Assembly (NCBI GenBank): GCA_021824285.1
Contig: JAKAKZ010000006.1
Location: 1 to 45,120, forward strand
Source: a bacterium
Lineage (GTDB): Bacteria; Patescibacteriota; Patescibacteriia; SG8-24
DNA: 45,120 nucleotides
Direction of reading: 5' to 3'
The position numbers and the translations under genes were made by a program. The notes under the pieces were generated by a model, which saw only the letters and a program-made list of their open reading frames with translations, was not told the DNA's origin and ran no database searches. Positions 34,285 through 43,868 of this stretch are shown one piece after another (position 1 is the first letter of the stretch; every line of letters starts with the position of its first letter).

Positions 34285-35427
34285 ATGGCCCGACCCCAGG
34301 GGACCAAGACCTGGATCGAAGTTTCCCGCGGCGCGCTCCGCGCCAATGCGGCGGCTTTGAAACGTTCGGCACCGAACAGCCGGCTCATTTGCGTGGTCAA
34401 ATCCAACGCCTACGGCCACGGCACGGCGGAGACGGTCCGGGCCCTGCGCGGCCGAGCGGACTGGTTTGCGGTCGACTCTTTGGCGGAAGCGCAGGCCGTG
34501 CGGTCGGCTGCGGCGGCCGAACCAGTCCTGATATTGGGCTACACGCTCCACGAAAACCTGAAGGCTGCCGTCCGGTCCGGCTTCCGTCTCACCGTTTACA
34601 ATCCAGAAACGGCTCGGCAGCTGGCTGTCTTGGCCACCGCCCGCCATCCGGCGCATGTCCACCTGAAAATCGAAACCGGAACGTCGCGGCAGGGGATACT
34701 GGAGGACGACCTGCCGGCGCTCTTGAGGATCCTGCGGCGCAATCCGCACGTCATCGTGGAAGGCGCTTCGACGCACTTCGCCAATATCGAAGACACCACG
34801 GATTCGTCCTACGCCCGCGGCCAGCTGCGCCGCTACCTGAAAGCGGTGGCGGTCATCGAGTCCAGCGGCCGTCCGGTCGCCGTGAAGCACACCGCCTGCA
34901 GTGCGGCGGCCATACTTTTTCCGGAAACGCATTTCGATGCCGTGCGGACGGGGATCGCTCTTTATGGGCTTTGGCCGTCGGCGGAAACGAAAGTCTCGGC
35001 GCGGTCTTCCGGCCGTTCCCTGGAATTGCGCACCGCGCTCGTCTGGAAGACGCTCGTGGCGCAGGTCAAGGCGCTGCCGGCCGGAACGCCGGTGAGTTAC
35101 GGATTGACCGAGAAGCTGACCCGCCGCTCCAATGTGGCCGTGATGCCGATTGGCTACTGGGACGGGCTGGACCGCGGCCTGTCATCGGTCGGGCATGTCC
35201 TGATTCGCGGTCGTCGGGCCAAGATCCTCGGTCGCGTCTGCATGAACATGTGCGTCGTGGACGTGACGGAGATTCCTGGCGTTCGGCCGGAGGATGAAGC
35301 CATCATCATCGGACCACAAAAAGAAGAACGCATTGCGGCGGAGGAAGTCGCGCGTCAGCTCGGCACCATAAATTATGAAGTGGTCACTCGCATCAACCCG
35401 ACGCTTCCTCGGGTGCTGGTCGCCTGA
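34285..35427 (+). CDS. alr: Alanine racemase
   Basis: TWIEVSRGALRANAAALKRSAPNSRLICVVKSNAYGHGTAETVRAL; IALYGLWPS; GRVCMNMCVVDVTEIPGV. Confidence 0.95.
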   Translation: MARPQGTKTWIEVSRGALRANAAALKRSAPNSRLICVVKSNAYGHGTAETVRALRGRADWFAVDSLAEAQAVRSAAAAEPVLILGYTLHENLKAAVRSGFRLTVYNPETARQLAVLATARHPAHVHLKIETGTSRQGILEDDLPALLRILRRNPHVIVEGASTHFANIEDTTDSSYARGQLRRYLKAVAVIESSGRPVAVKHTACSAAAILFPETHFDAVRTGIALYGLWPSAETKVSARSSGRSLELRTALVWKTLVAQVKALPAGTPVSYGLTEKLTRRSNVAVMPIGYWDGLDRGLSSVGHVLIRGRRAKILGRVCMNMCVVDVTEIPGVRPEDEAIIIGPQKEERIAAEEVARQLGTINYEVVTRINPTLPRVLVA

Positions 35428-35432
35428 CGCTT

Positions 35433-36599
35433 ATGCCCAATAGCCGCAGGAAAATCCGGGTCGCGGTAATCTACGGCGGCCAATCAGGCGAGCATGAGGT
35501 TTCCGTGCAGACCGCGGCTTCCGTGCTCGCGGCGCTCAACCCGAGGCGCTATGAAATTCTGCCCGTCCTTGTCGATCGTGAAGGACGCTGGTCCGTAGAA
35601 ACAGCACTCTTGCCGGCCGCACGGCACGGCCGTCCGCCGGTCAGTGGGCCCCGTGCTCTGCTGCCGAACGGCGGTACCGTGGCCTTGAGCCTGCCCAACG
35701 GACGTCAGGCGGAAAGGATCGACTTCGTCCTGCCGCTCATCCACGGCACCGGCGGGGAAGACGGCTGTCTGCAAGGTCTCCTGGAGCTGACTGGCTTGCC
35801 ATATGCCGGTAGCGGCGTGTTGGGTTCGGCGCTCGGCATGGATAAGATCGCGCAGAAGATGGTCTTGGCCCAGGCGGGCCTGCCGCTTGTCGCCTATCGC
35901 CATTTTACGGATGCGGATTGGACTGGCGAGCGGTCACGCATCATCGCGGAGATTGAAGAGGCGCTCGGCTATCCGTGCTTCGTCAAACCGGCAAATCTCG
36001 GTTCGTCGGTCGGCATCAGCAAGGCCCATCACCGCCGGGAACTGCTCGCGGGCGTTGTTGACGCATTGCGCTATGACCGCCGCATCATCGTGGAGCGCGC
36101 CGTGCCTCAGGCGCGGGAAATTGAGTGCGGCGTGCTCGGCAACGACCGGGCTCGAGTCTCGGTCTTCGGCGAGATTCGCCCATCCAACGAGTTCTACGAT
36201 TACGACGCCAAATACTTGAGCGGCAAATCAGCAATGGAGATTCCGGCCGATCTGCCCGCTGAAACGTGCCGCGAGATGGCCGAGATGGCGCGGAACGCGT
36301 TCCGGGCCTTGGACTGCGCCGGCATGGCCCGCGTCGACTTCCTGGTAGCGCGCGCGACGAACGATATCTACCTGAACGAAGTCAACACCGTCCCGGGCTT
36401 CACGCGGCACAGCATGTTCCCTAGGCTTTGGGAGGCGAGCGGGTTGCCGTATGCGGGCCTGTTGGATGAGCTGATCGCCGCGGGCCTGGAACGTCACCGC
36501 ACCCGCGCCTCGCTCCAGCGTATATATGAAACCGCTGCGCAAGCAGCGGCTACCAGGAAAACTTCACGCGTCCGCCGCAAAGCACCCCGTAGAAGTTAA
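35433..36599 (+). CDS. ddl: D-alanine--D-alanine ligase
   Basis: RVAVIYGGQSGEHEVSVQTAASVLAAL; PLIHGTGGEDGCLQGLLELTGLPYAGSGVLGSALGMDK; VKPANLGSSVGISKA; NEVNTVPGFTRHSMFPRLWE. Confidence 0.97.
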   Translation: MPNSRRKIRVAVIYGGQSGEHEVSVQTAASVLAALNPRRYEILPVLVDREGRWSVETALLPAARHGRPPVSGPRALLPNGGTVALSLPNGRQAERIDFVLPLIHGTGGEDGCLQGLLELTGLPYAGSGVLGSALGMDKIAQKMVLAQAGLPLVAYRHFTDADWTGERSRIIAEIEEALGYPCFVKPANLGSSVGISKAHHRRELLAGVVDALRYDRRIIVERAVPQAREIECGVLGNDRARVSVFGEIRPSNEFYDYDAKYLSGKSAMEIPADLPAETCREMAEMARNAFRALDCAGMARVDFLVARATNDIYLNEVNTVPGFTRHSMFPRLWEASGLPYAGLLDELIAAGLERHRTRASLQRIYETAAQAAATRKTSRVRRKAPRRS

Positions 36600-36602
36600 G
36601 GT

Positions 36603-37640
36603 ATGTTCGGACTTCAGCCGCGCCCCCAGCGCCGAAAATTCAAGGATTTCGCCAGGAACCAGTACGGCCACGCCGGCGGTTTTAACCATCGTTCTTCCCG
36701 CAAGCCCGCGCCGGCACGACGTGCCGTGCTGGCCGTTTTTCTGGCGGCGCTCGCGGCCGTGGTCGTCGGCACGGTTTTTTGGTTCGTCGCTTGGGGCGGC
36801 ACGCTGCGGGTGACCGAAATTGACGTGCGCGGCGCTTCGCCGGCGACCGAGAAGCGGATCCGTGCCCTGGTCGATGAGAGCTTGGCCGAGCGGATTCTGG
36901 GTTTCCTGCCGCGCACTAACGTACCCTTGTTCGATTCAGCCGCGCTTGAATCCGCCATTCGCCGGAATTTTTTCCTGGATTCGCTGACCGTCACGACGCG
37001 CCTGCCTCGCAACCTGACCGTGGAAGTGAAGGAGAAGCAGGTCCGGGCCGTGATGATCTCGGGCAGCCGCTTCCTAGGGCTCGATGCCTCCGGATTCGTG
37101 GTGCGCGACCTGACCGACAAGGAGGTCCGGGATATCGTGGACCTGCCGGAAGACATGGCCGGGCTCATGGCACCGTCGCTTGGCGCCGAGCAGATTGTCC
37201 TGCCCAAGGAGGCTGCGGGCGGCTCGGTAAGGAAGAACCGCAACCCTTTACCATTGTGCGTGGACGGCACGCACTATGACACGGCCCGCCCCGGCGATCC
37301 TACGCCGGGTAAACAGGTCTTTTCGCCGGCCATCATGGAACTTGTCATGACGGCCTATTCGCGCCTGCCGGATATCGCCGGGCCGGTGCGCTGGTTCAAG
37401 GTGGACGAGGCCGGCGAATCGGTGCAGGCCACACTGACAGACGGTTGGGACGCCTACTTCACTTCTGCTCTGCCTTTTGACAAGCAGGGCAGCAACTTGG
37501 TCCTGGTCCTCAAGGACAAGGTCAAGGACCGGATTGCTGACCTTCTATATATAGATCTGCGCTACAACGAGAGGATTTTCATCAAATATAAGGAGGGGAC
37601 TGCGGCGGGGGATAGCTCGGCCGCCCCGCCGAAGCCTTGA
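36603..37640 (+). CDS. ftsQ: FtsQ/DivIB-like division protein (POTRA domain)
   Basis: Basic cytoplasmic tail, TM (AVLAVFLAALAAVVVGTVFWFVAW), POTRA-like LRVTEIDVRGASPATEKRIRALVDE; NLTVEVKEKQVRAV; after alr-ddl. Confidence 0.85.
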   Translation: MFGLQPRPQRRKFKDFARNQYGHAGGFNHRSSRKPAPARRAVLAVFLAALAAVVVGTVFWFVAWGGTLRVTEIDVRGASPATEKRIRALVDESLAERILGFLPRTNVPLFDSAALESAIRRNFFLDSLTVTTRLPRNLTVEVKEKQVRAVMISGSRFLGLDASGFVVRDLTDKEVRDIVDLPEDMAGLMAPSLGAEQIVLPKEAAGGSVRKNRNPLPLCVDGTHYDTARPGDPTPGKQVFSPAIMELVMTAYSRLPDIAGPVRWFKVDEAGESVQATLTDGWDAYFTSALPFDKQGSNLVLVLKDKVKDRIADLLYIDLRYNERIFIKYKEGTAAGDSSAAPPKP

Positions 37641-37711
37641 TTTTAAGGCTAACTTGCCAAGTTTCGACCATCTGTTAAGGTGGTTTTTGTCCTTTACAAC
37701 GAAGGTTCTCA

Positions 37712-39499
37712 ATGCAAGCCAAAAAGACGATTTTGCTCTGGCTGCTTCTGACCGGATTGTTTCTGCTCATCTGGCGCGCCACCATGGAAGCCAACCGGAA
37801 CGAGCAGACCGAGGTCGGCGTCGGTGAGATCGTCCGACTGGCCGAAACCGGTGAAGTGAAATCCGTGGTCATCGAAGGGAATTCGGTCACCCTGACGCCG
37901 GGCGCGACGAGCGCGTCGCACGTCAGGTACGTGGCCATCGCCGACAGCGCCAAACCGGAACTGATCCGGATCCTGGTGGAGCGGCACATCCCGTTCGAAG
38001 AGCGGGTGCCTTCGCAGTTCATGCCGATGGTCATCAGCATGCTGCCGTGGGTCGTCCTGGCCATCGTGCTCGTGTTCTTCATGAGCAGCATCGGCTCGCA
38101 ATCGCGGAACGCCAGCGCCCAGATCAAGTCCAAGTCCAAGATGGCCGAAAACGTCGCAACCAGATTCAGCGACGTGGCCGGCGTGGACGAGGCGGTCGAG
38201 GAGGTACGCGATCTTGTCTCATTCCTCAAGCGCCCGAAGGATTTCGGTCGTCTGGGCGGCCGCGTGCCCAAGGGCGTGCTCTTGGCCGGACCGCCCGGTA
38301 CGGGCAAGACGCTGCTGGCGCGGGCCGTGGCCGGCGAGGCCGGAGTCCCGTTCATTTCCGGCAGCGCCTCCGAGTTCGTGGAGATGTTTGTCGGCGTCGG
38401 CGCTTCGCGCGTCCGCGACCTGTTCGCGGAGGCCCGCCGGCACGCCCCGGCCATCATCTTCATCGATGAGATCGATGCCGTCGGGCGCAAGCGCGGCGGC
38501 GTGTCGAGCGGCAGCCACGAGGAACGTCAACAGACGCTCAACCAGATTCTGGTCGAGATGGACGGCTTCGCGGAGAACAGCGGAGTCATCGTGCTCGCGG
38601 CGACCAACCAGCCGGAGGTACTCGACGGCGCGCTTTTGCGCGCCGGGCGGTTCGACCGGCGGGTCTACATGCCGCTGCCCGACGTCCGCGGCCGCGAGGC
38701 CATCCTCAAGGTCCACGCCAAGAACAAGAAGTTCGACGACACCGTTGATCTGACAATTCTGGCCCGAGGCACCGCCGGAATGACCGGTGCGGATCTCGAG
38801 ATGCTGCTCAACGAAGCGGCGCTCTATGCTGCCAAGCTTGGCCATCCGGCGATCAGCGGTTCCGATCTGGAGTACGCGCGTGACAAGGTCATCGCCGGAC
38901 CGGAACGCAAGAGCTCGCTGCTCACGCCGCGCATCAAGTCCGTCGTCGCTTACCATGAGGCGGGCCACGCCGTCACGGCCTGGTTCACCAAGAACTGCGA
39001 CCCGGTCTACAAGGTCTCGGTCGTGCCGCGCGGCTCGTCCCTGGGCCATACCCAGATCTTGCCGCAGGGCGACCGGCCCCTGAAGAGCCGCAATCAGCTG
39101 CTCGACGAGCTGGTCTGCCTGTTCGGCGGACGGGCGGCGGAGAAGAAGGTCGCCAGCGGCGACTTCACTACCGGCGCCTCGGACGATATCGAGCGGGCGA
39201 CGGCTATCGCTCGGCGGATGGTCACCGATTGGGGCATGGCCGAGAACCTCGGTCAGCGCACCTTCGGCGAAAAGGAGCACGGCATCGTTTTCGAGAACGA
39301 ACGCCGCGACTACTCCGATGCCACGGCGGATCTGATCGACAAGGAGATCAGGCGCATCCTGGATCAGGCGTTCGGCCGGACGGAAAACGTCCTGACGGAA
39401 CACTGGGATAGGGTAGTGGCACTGGCCGAGGCTCTGCTGGCCGAGGAGACCGTCGACGGAGCCAGGCTGGTGCAGCTGCTCGGCGAACGTCCAGAGTAA
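37712..39499 (+). CDS. ftsH: ATP-dependent zinc metalloprotease FtsH
   Basis: [84 protein letters not shown] zinc motif. Confidence 0.98.
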   Translation: MQAKKTILLWLLLTGLFLLIWRATMEANRNEQTEVGVGEIVRLAETGEVKSVVIEGNSVTLTPGATSASHVRYVAIADSAKPELIRILVERHIPFEERVPSQFMPMVISMLPWVVLAIVLVFFMSSIGSQSRNASAQIKSKSKMAENVATRFSDVAGVDEAVEEVRDLVSFLKRPKDFGRLGGRVPKGVLLAGPPGTGKTLLARAVAGEAGVPFISGSASEFVEMFVGVGASRVRDLFAEARRHAPAIIFIDEIDAVGRKRGGVSSGSHEERQQTLNQILVEMDGFAENSGVIVLAATNQPEVLDGALLRAGRFDRRVYMPLPDVRGREAILKVHAKNKKFDDTVDLTILARGTAGMTGADLEMLLNEAALYAAKLGHPAISGSDLEYARDKVIAGPERKSSLLTPRIKSVVAYHEAGHAVTAWFTKNCDPVYKVSVVPRGSSLGHTQILPQGDRPLKSRNQLLDELVCLFGGRAAEKKVASGDFTTGASDDIERATAIARRMVTDWGMAENLGQRTFGEKEHGIVFENERRDYSDATADLIDKEIRRILDQAFGRTENVLTEHWDRVVALAEALLAEETVDGARLVQLLGERPE

Positions 39500-39505
39500 A
39501 TCCAG

Positions 39506-39530
39506 ACCCCACGTACTCGTGGGGTTTTTT
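39506..39530 (+). terminator. Intrinsic terminator after ftsH
   Basis: accccacg-tact-cgtggggt followed by ttttt. Confidence 0.9.
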
Positions 39531-39597
39531 ATTTTTTTGCAGTGGTTTTAGTTAGATGTTTTTTGTGGTCAGAATTTGAAGATTAATTTGCTGAAAT

Positions 39598-40058
39598 ATT
39601 GTACGACACTAGTACCTTGCGCTATGCCAAATTTCTAAGGTCTTTGCGCCAGCTCTGTGCAGCAGGCTCACACTTGCTTGAATTTACGGTTGGACTCGCA
39701 GCCCGCCCAGAAGATTCCGAGGGCAATTGGCAGCGGTTGTATATAGAACCACGAGCTCATGGTTCCATCCTGACCGATTCCGTACAGCCGGTTCGAAAAG
39801 CTCTGGCGCTGGTACTTGGGGACTCCGAAAAATCTCCTGGAGCCGTATAGGGACATGGCTAAGTTGTATACGAGCCGAGATCGAGCAACGGCCAAAGGCT
39901 CGGTTCAGTTCAGGGCGTTACCGCAACTGGTGGCACGGTGATCGTGGAATTGATAGTTGTGGAGTTGGAAGACGGTAGTTCGCGCCAGTTTTTACAGCTT
40001 TAGATGTTTAGGTTAATGGCGGGTTAAGTGTCGTCTAAGGTTTATTGTGCGACACCAA
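39598..40058. other. Disrupted/unassigned island with fragmentary ORFs, bounded by imperfect repeats ATTGTaCGACACt / ATTGTgCGACACc
   Basis: Protein-like fragments in different frames (EKLWRWYLGTPKNLLEPYRDMAKLYTSRDRATAKGSVQFRALPQLVAR; TATGGTVIVELIVVELEDGSSRQFLQL); repeats at 39598-39610 and 40046-40058. Confidence 0.35.
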
Positions 40059-40089
40059 CCAGCCTTATCCCCCGGTGAGGCTTACAGCT

Positions 40090-40111
40090 AAAAACCGCAC
40101 CTGAGGTGCGG
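40090..40111 (-). terminator. Intrinsic terminator for the minus-strand M23 peptidase gene
   Basis: ccgcacc-tga-ggtgcgg with T tract on the minus strand. Confidence 0.8.
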
Positions 40112-40132
40112 CCTTTGATCGCTTCTGGCGCG

Positions 40133-41389
40133 TCAGAATTTCGTCAGGTAGTCCAGTGGATCGACCGGAAAGCCCTTGACGCGAGTCTCGAAATGCAGGT
40201 GCGGTCCGGTGGTCAGTTTGCCGGCGCCAGGCGTGCCCGGGGTGCCTCCCGAGTATCCAATCACCTCTCCCCGCTCGACGAACGTGTCCTCTTTAGCCGT
40301 GATCCTCGACAGATGACCGTAGACGGTAGAGACGTCGCCGCTGTGCAGAATCATCACGTAGCTGTAACCGTAGCCCGCGTCCTTCGCGCGGCCGACGATG
40401 CCAGCGGCCGCAGCGCGCACCGGCGTCCCTTGGCCACAGCGGATGTCGATGGCCGGATGCTCAAATACGTACCGGAATGGGTAGCTGGGGTCATGGAAAT
40501 ACGTCGAGATGCCGCGAGCCGGGTCGACAGGCCAGGACAGGACCGTTTCCTGGCGCGACAGCCGATCAGCGATATCCGTCTTCTCGCGCAGCGATTTTTC
40601 CAGGTTGTTGATGTCCCGGTCGGCCTGCGCCTGCTCGGTCTTAAGATCGGCCAGCAGGTAACGATATTCGAGCTCCGACGATTTGGTCTCGATTAGGATG
40701 GATTGCTTGAGCGTTCGTTGGTCCTCAAGATCGCCGCGGGCCACTTCCAAATCACGCTTTCGCTGGGCAACTTCCTGCTGCGCCTTGGAGCGTGAATCTT
40801 TCTCGTCCGCCAGCGCCGCGGCGGCCTCCTTGAGGCGTGCCAGCGCCCTCATCACGCCGCCCTGCAGCTCCGCAATGCGCTGCAGACCGTTGAAGAATTC
40901 GGAGAAGGAATCATAGGACAGCACGATCTCCAGCGCCGAGCGGCGGTAACCGGCTGCCTCTAGCTTCCGCAGAAGTGCCGCAATCAGCGTGCGTTCGCGG
41001 TCCGCTTGGCGCAGCTGCATCGCCATCCGCTCGTCCAGAGAGCGGATCTCAAGTTCCAAGGACCTGACCTCACCGCTCGCCACGTCGATGTCAAGCTGAG
41101 TTTTGGCGATGGTGTTGTCCATGAGGGCGATCTGGTCCTCGATGTCCGCGCCTTCCGCCTTCTTCTGCATGACCAGATTCCGATACTGTTCGATTTTCTG
41201 GTTGAGCCCATCCAGGCTGGCCTTCTTCCGGGCGACGTCGCCGTTAATGCTGTTGATCTGGTCCTGGATATCGCTCAAGGCTTGCGTGTCCGCAGCCGCA
41301 TGCGCGGGCCAGGAGGCGACGCATAGCGTGCCGACGACAAATAGCGCGGCCAGTCGACGAGCCAGAAATGTACGGCGGCATTGAGTCAT
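40133..41389 (-). CDS. Murein hydrolase activator/M23 peptidase with N-terminal coiled coil (EnvC-like)
   Basis: Signal peptide MTQCRRTFLARRLAALFVVGTLCVASWPAHAA, long coiled coil, LytM-like YPFRYVFEHPAIDIRCGQGTPVRAAAAGIV...YGHLSRI...TGPHLHFETRVKG. Start 41389 preferred over 41668, which lies in gltX. Confidence 0.92.
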   Translation of the reverse strand: MTQCRRTFLARRLAALFVVGTLCVASWPAHAAADTQALSDIQDQINSINGDVARKKASLDGLNQKIEQYRNLVMQKKAEGADIEDQIALMDNTIAKTQLDIDVASGEVRSLELEIRSLDERMAMQLRQADRERTLIAALLRKLEAAGYRRSALEIVLSYDSFSEFFNGLQRIAELQGGVMRALARLKEAAAALADEKDSRSKAQQEVAQRKRDLEVARGDLEDQRTLKQSILIETKSSELEYRYLLADLKTEQAQADRDINNLEKSLREKTDIADRLSRQETVLSWPVDPARGISTYFHDPSYPFRYVFEHPAIDIRCGQGTPVRAAAAGIVGRAKDAGYGYSYVMILHSGDVSTVYGHLSRITAKEDTFVERGEVIGYSGGTPGTPGAGKLTTGPHLHFETRVKGFPVDPLDYLTKF

Positions 41390-42975
41390 TAAAGTAGAGA
41401 GATGGCGGCTTCGACCCGTTCCAGGGTGCGTTTTTTGCCGATGGCCCAGGCGATTTCGAATGGGCTTGGCGACCGTTCGCGACCGGATAGGGCGACCCGG
41501 AAAGGCCAAAGCGTATCGGCGTTGGTCCAGCCTCGTTCGGCCACGAAGGGTATGATTTCGGCCTCCAAGAGTTTGGGGTCGGAAAAGTATTTTTCCGACA
41601 GTCCGGCCAGGCGGTCGCGCAGGCCGTAAAGCCTCTCTTTGGCCACCTCGGGCGTGGACTTCTTCCATGGTATCATATCGCGCGACAGCTCGACTTTGGA
41701 CGTAAAGAAGTAGCCGGTCGTGGCCGCAAAATCTTTCAAGGTCTTCGCCCGGCCCTTTTCGAGAGCCACGGACCGCCGCAGCGCTTCCCTGTCCACCGGC
41801 GACCCATCGGCCGCCTTGATGCCTCCGTCAACCTCCGTCAGCACGCCGTCAATCCGCAGGAACGGGATGACCACCTCGGTCAGCTCCTCGTCGGGCATCT
41901 CCTTCATGTATTCGCCATTCAACCAGTCGAGTTTTTCGCGATTGAAGACCGCACCGGCCTTATTGACCTTTTCGAGCCTGAATTCGCGAGCCAGTTCGTC
42001 CTTAGAGTATTTTTCGCGGTCTCCACTGGGATTCCAGCCCAGCAGGGCCACAAAATTAATCATGGCCTGCGGCAGATAGCCCTGGGCGCGGTAATCCTCT
42101 ACCGCCACGTCACCCTGCCTCTTCGAAAGTTTTGTGCGGTCCGGATTTAGCAGCAACGGCAGGTGGGCAAAGGCCGGAGGTTCCCAACCCAGGGCGCGGT
42201 AGAGCAATAAGTGCTTGGGCGTAGAGGGCAACCACTCTTCACCGCGTATGACCTGGGTAATCTCCATCTCGTGGTCATCGACTACGTTCGCCAGATGATA
42301 CGTGGGGAAACCGTCGGATTTGAGCAGTACCTGGTCATCCACGGACGAGTAATCGAAACGCACCAAACCGCGAATGCTGTCCGTAAACTCCACGCGTCCG
42401 ACGCGGTCCGGCACACGAAGGCGAATCACGTAAGGGCTTTCGGCCGCCAGCGCCGCACTCTCCTCTCCGGTCAGGCCTCGGCAGTTGCGGGCATGTGGCA
42501 CGAGGCCGGGCAGCGGCGCCGCATCAGACGAGGCCCTGTCTTTCTTTAACGACTCAATCTCTTCCGGGGTGCAGAAACAGCGGTAGGCGTAGCTTTGGCC
42601 GCTCGCCTCTTCGGTCTTTCCGAGCAGTTCTTCGGCATAATGGCGGTATTTCTCGGTACGCGCTGACTGCACGTACGGTCCGTATGCACCGCGCTCCTGG
42701 ACGGATCCGTCCGGCGCCAGAAATGGCCCCTCGTCAGGAGTGAGTCCGGCCCATTTGAGGGTCCGCAGGATGTTCTCTACCGCGCCCTCAACGTAGCGCG
42801 TGCGATCGGTATCTTCTATGCGCAAGACGAAAATCCCCCCGTGGTGTCGGGCAAACAGCTCGTTGTAGAGGGCCGTGCGAAGGCCGCCAATGTGCAGGTA
42901 GCCGGTCGGCGACGGCGCGAAGCGCACGCGCGGGACCCGCGCTTCGGTAGATTGGTTCATAGTCTGGTGAATCAT
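41389..42975 (-). CDS. gltX: Glutamyl-tRNA synthetase
   Basis: RVRFAPSPTGYLHIGGLRTALYNELFARHHGGIFVLRIEDTDRTRYVEG; DRTKLSKRQGDVAVEDYRAQGYLPQAMINFVALLGW. Confidence 0.97.
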   Translation of the reverse strand: MIHQTMNQSTEARVPRVRFAPSPTGYLHIGGLRTALYNELFARHHGGIFVLRIEDTDRTRYVEGAVENILRTLKWAGLTPDEGPFLAPDGSVQERGAYGPYVQSARTEKYRHYAEELLGKTEEASGQSYAYRCFCTPEEIESLKKDRASSDAAPLPGLVPHARNCRGLTGEESAALAAESPYVIRLRVPDRVGRVEFTDSIRGLVRFDYSSVDDQVLLKSDGFPTYHLANVVDDHEMEITQVIRGEEWLPSTPKHLLLYRALGWEPPAFAHLPLLLNPDRTKLSKRQGDVAVEDYRAQGYLPQAMINFVALLGWNPSGDREKYSKDELAREFRLEKVNKAGAVFNREKLDWLNGEYMKEMPDEELTEVVIPFLRIDGVLTEVDGGIKAADGSPVDREALRRSVALEKGRAKTLKDFAATTGYFFTSKVELSRDMIPWKKSTPEVAKERLYGLRDRLAGLSEKYFSDPKLLEAEIIPFVAERGWTNADTLWPFRVALSGRERSPSPFEIAWAIGKKRTLERVEAAISLL

Positions 42976-42976
42976 A

Positions 42977-43723
42977 TCAGTGTTTTTCGGTCAGGACCAA
43001 GTAAGGAAATACCGCCACGGCGTTCCAAATGCGGCGCCAGCGCCAGGGCTCACGGCAGAGCCGCCAGGCCCACTCGAGCCCCAAGCGCCGGAAAATCCAT
43101 GGGGCACGCCGGATCTTACCGGCCAAAAAATCGAATGTGCCGCCGACGCCGACGGCCAGGCGCACGGACGGCAATCCGTGGATATTGTCGGCAATCCATT
43201 TTTCCTGTGCGCCGTGACCGAAAGCGACGAGCAGGACATCAGGCCGCCGAGCGGCAATGCGCTCCAGGCCACTAGCGGCGATAACAAGGTGTCCGGACGC
43301 ATCGAAACTTACCCGACCGCCGCTGTCGGTGCCGGAGATGACGAGAGCGGGAAACTCGCGCTTCAGCGCGGCCGCGGCCGCGGCCGCTACGCCTTCCGCA
43401 GCTCCCAACAGGTAAAGGCTCCTTCCTTCTTGCGCGCAGATGTTCGCCAAGACGGACACCAGATCCACACCAGTAAGCCGCACAGGCTTACGTACGCCTC
43501 GCCAACTGGCGGCCAAGGCCAACCCCTTACCGTCGCAGACTGCCAGGTCGGCCCTGGAAAGAATGTCGCGGAAACGGGCATCTCTGGCAGCCAAAACAAG
43601 CATTTCCGGATTTGGCGTCGTCACCAAATGGAATCTGCCGTCACTAATCATCTTTTTCAGGCGGTCCCTTGCTTCCATTACGGTCATGAAATCAATCGGC
43701 ACGCCAAGGATTGTCTTCCGCAT
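42977..43723 (-). CDS. WecG/TagA/CpsF-family glycosyltransferase
   Basis: ILGVPIDFMTVMEARDRLKKMI; LVTTPNPEMLVLAARDARFRDILSRADLAVCDGKGL; LLVAFGHGAQEKWIADN; AVGVGGTFDFLAGKIRRAPWIFRRLGLEWAWRLCREPWRW. Confidence 0.93.
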   Translation of the reverse strand: MRKTILGVPIDFMTVMEARDRLKKMISDGRFHLVTTPNPEMLVLAARDARFRDILSRADLAVCDGKGLALAASWRGVRKPVRLTGVDLVSVLANICAQEGRSLYLLGAAEGVAAAAAAALKREFPALVISGTDSGGRVSFDASGHLVIAASGLERIAARRPDVLLVAFGHGAQEKWIADNIHGLPSVRLAVGVGGTFDFLAGKIRRAPWIFRRLGLEWAWRLCREPWRWRRIWNAVAVFPYLVLTEKH

Positions 43724-43791
43724 AATATAGCTAATTTTAGCAGTATCCGGGTTTCTGGCAACCTGAAGTAAAGTCTCTGGCGCCACCCCGC

Positions 43792-43819
43792 TTGACAGCG
43801 GCGTATCGTTAAGTAAAAT
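43792..43819 (+). promoter_or_regulatory. Sigma70-type promoter for clpB
   Basis: TTGACA (43792-43797), 16-nt spacer, TAAAAT (43814-43819), immediately upstream of CIRCE. Confidence 0.75.
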
Positions 43820-43824
43820 ATGAG

Positions 43825-43851
43825 TTAGCACTCTTTAGTCGAGAGTGCTAA
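43825..43851. promoter_or_regulatory. CIRCE element (HrcA operator)
   Basis: TTAGCACTC-tttagtcga-GAGTGCTAA: perfect 9-bp arms with 9-nt spacer, matching the CIRCE consensus. Confidence 0.97.
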
Positions 43852-43868
43852 CAGACCTTACATGACCT

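Noticed and set aside
38219-39403. 394-aa minus-strand ORF
   Set aside because: Antisense to ftsH; no recognisable motif.
39599-39850. 83-aa plus-strand ORF as an intact gene
   Set aside because: No recognisable family or RBS, and adjacent frames look equally protein-like, so a disrupted region is more likely.
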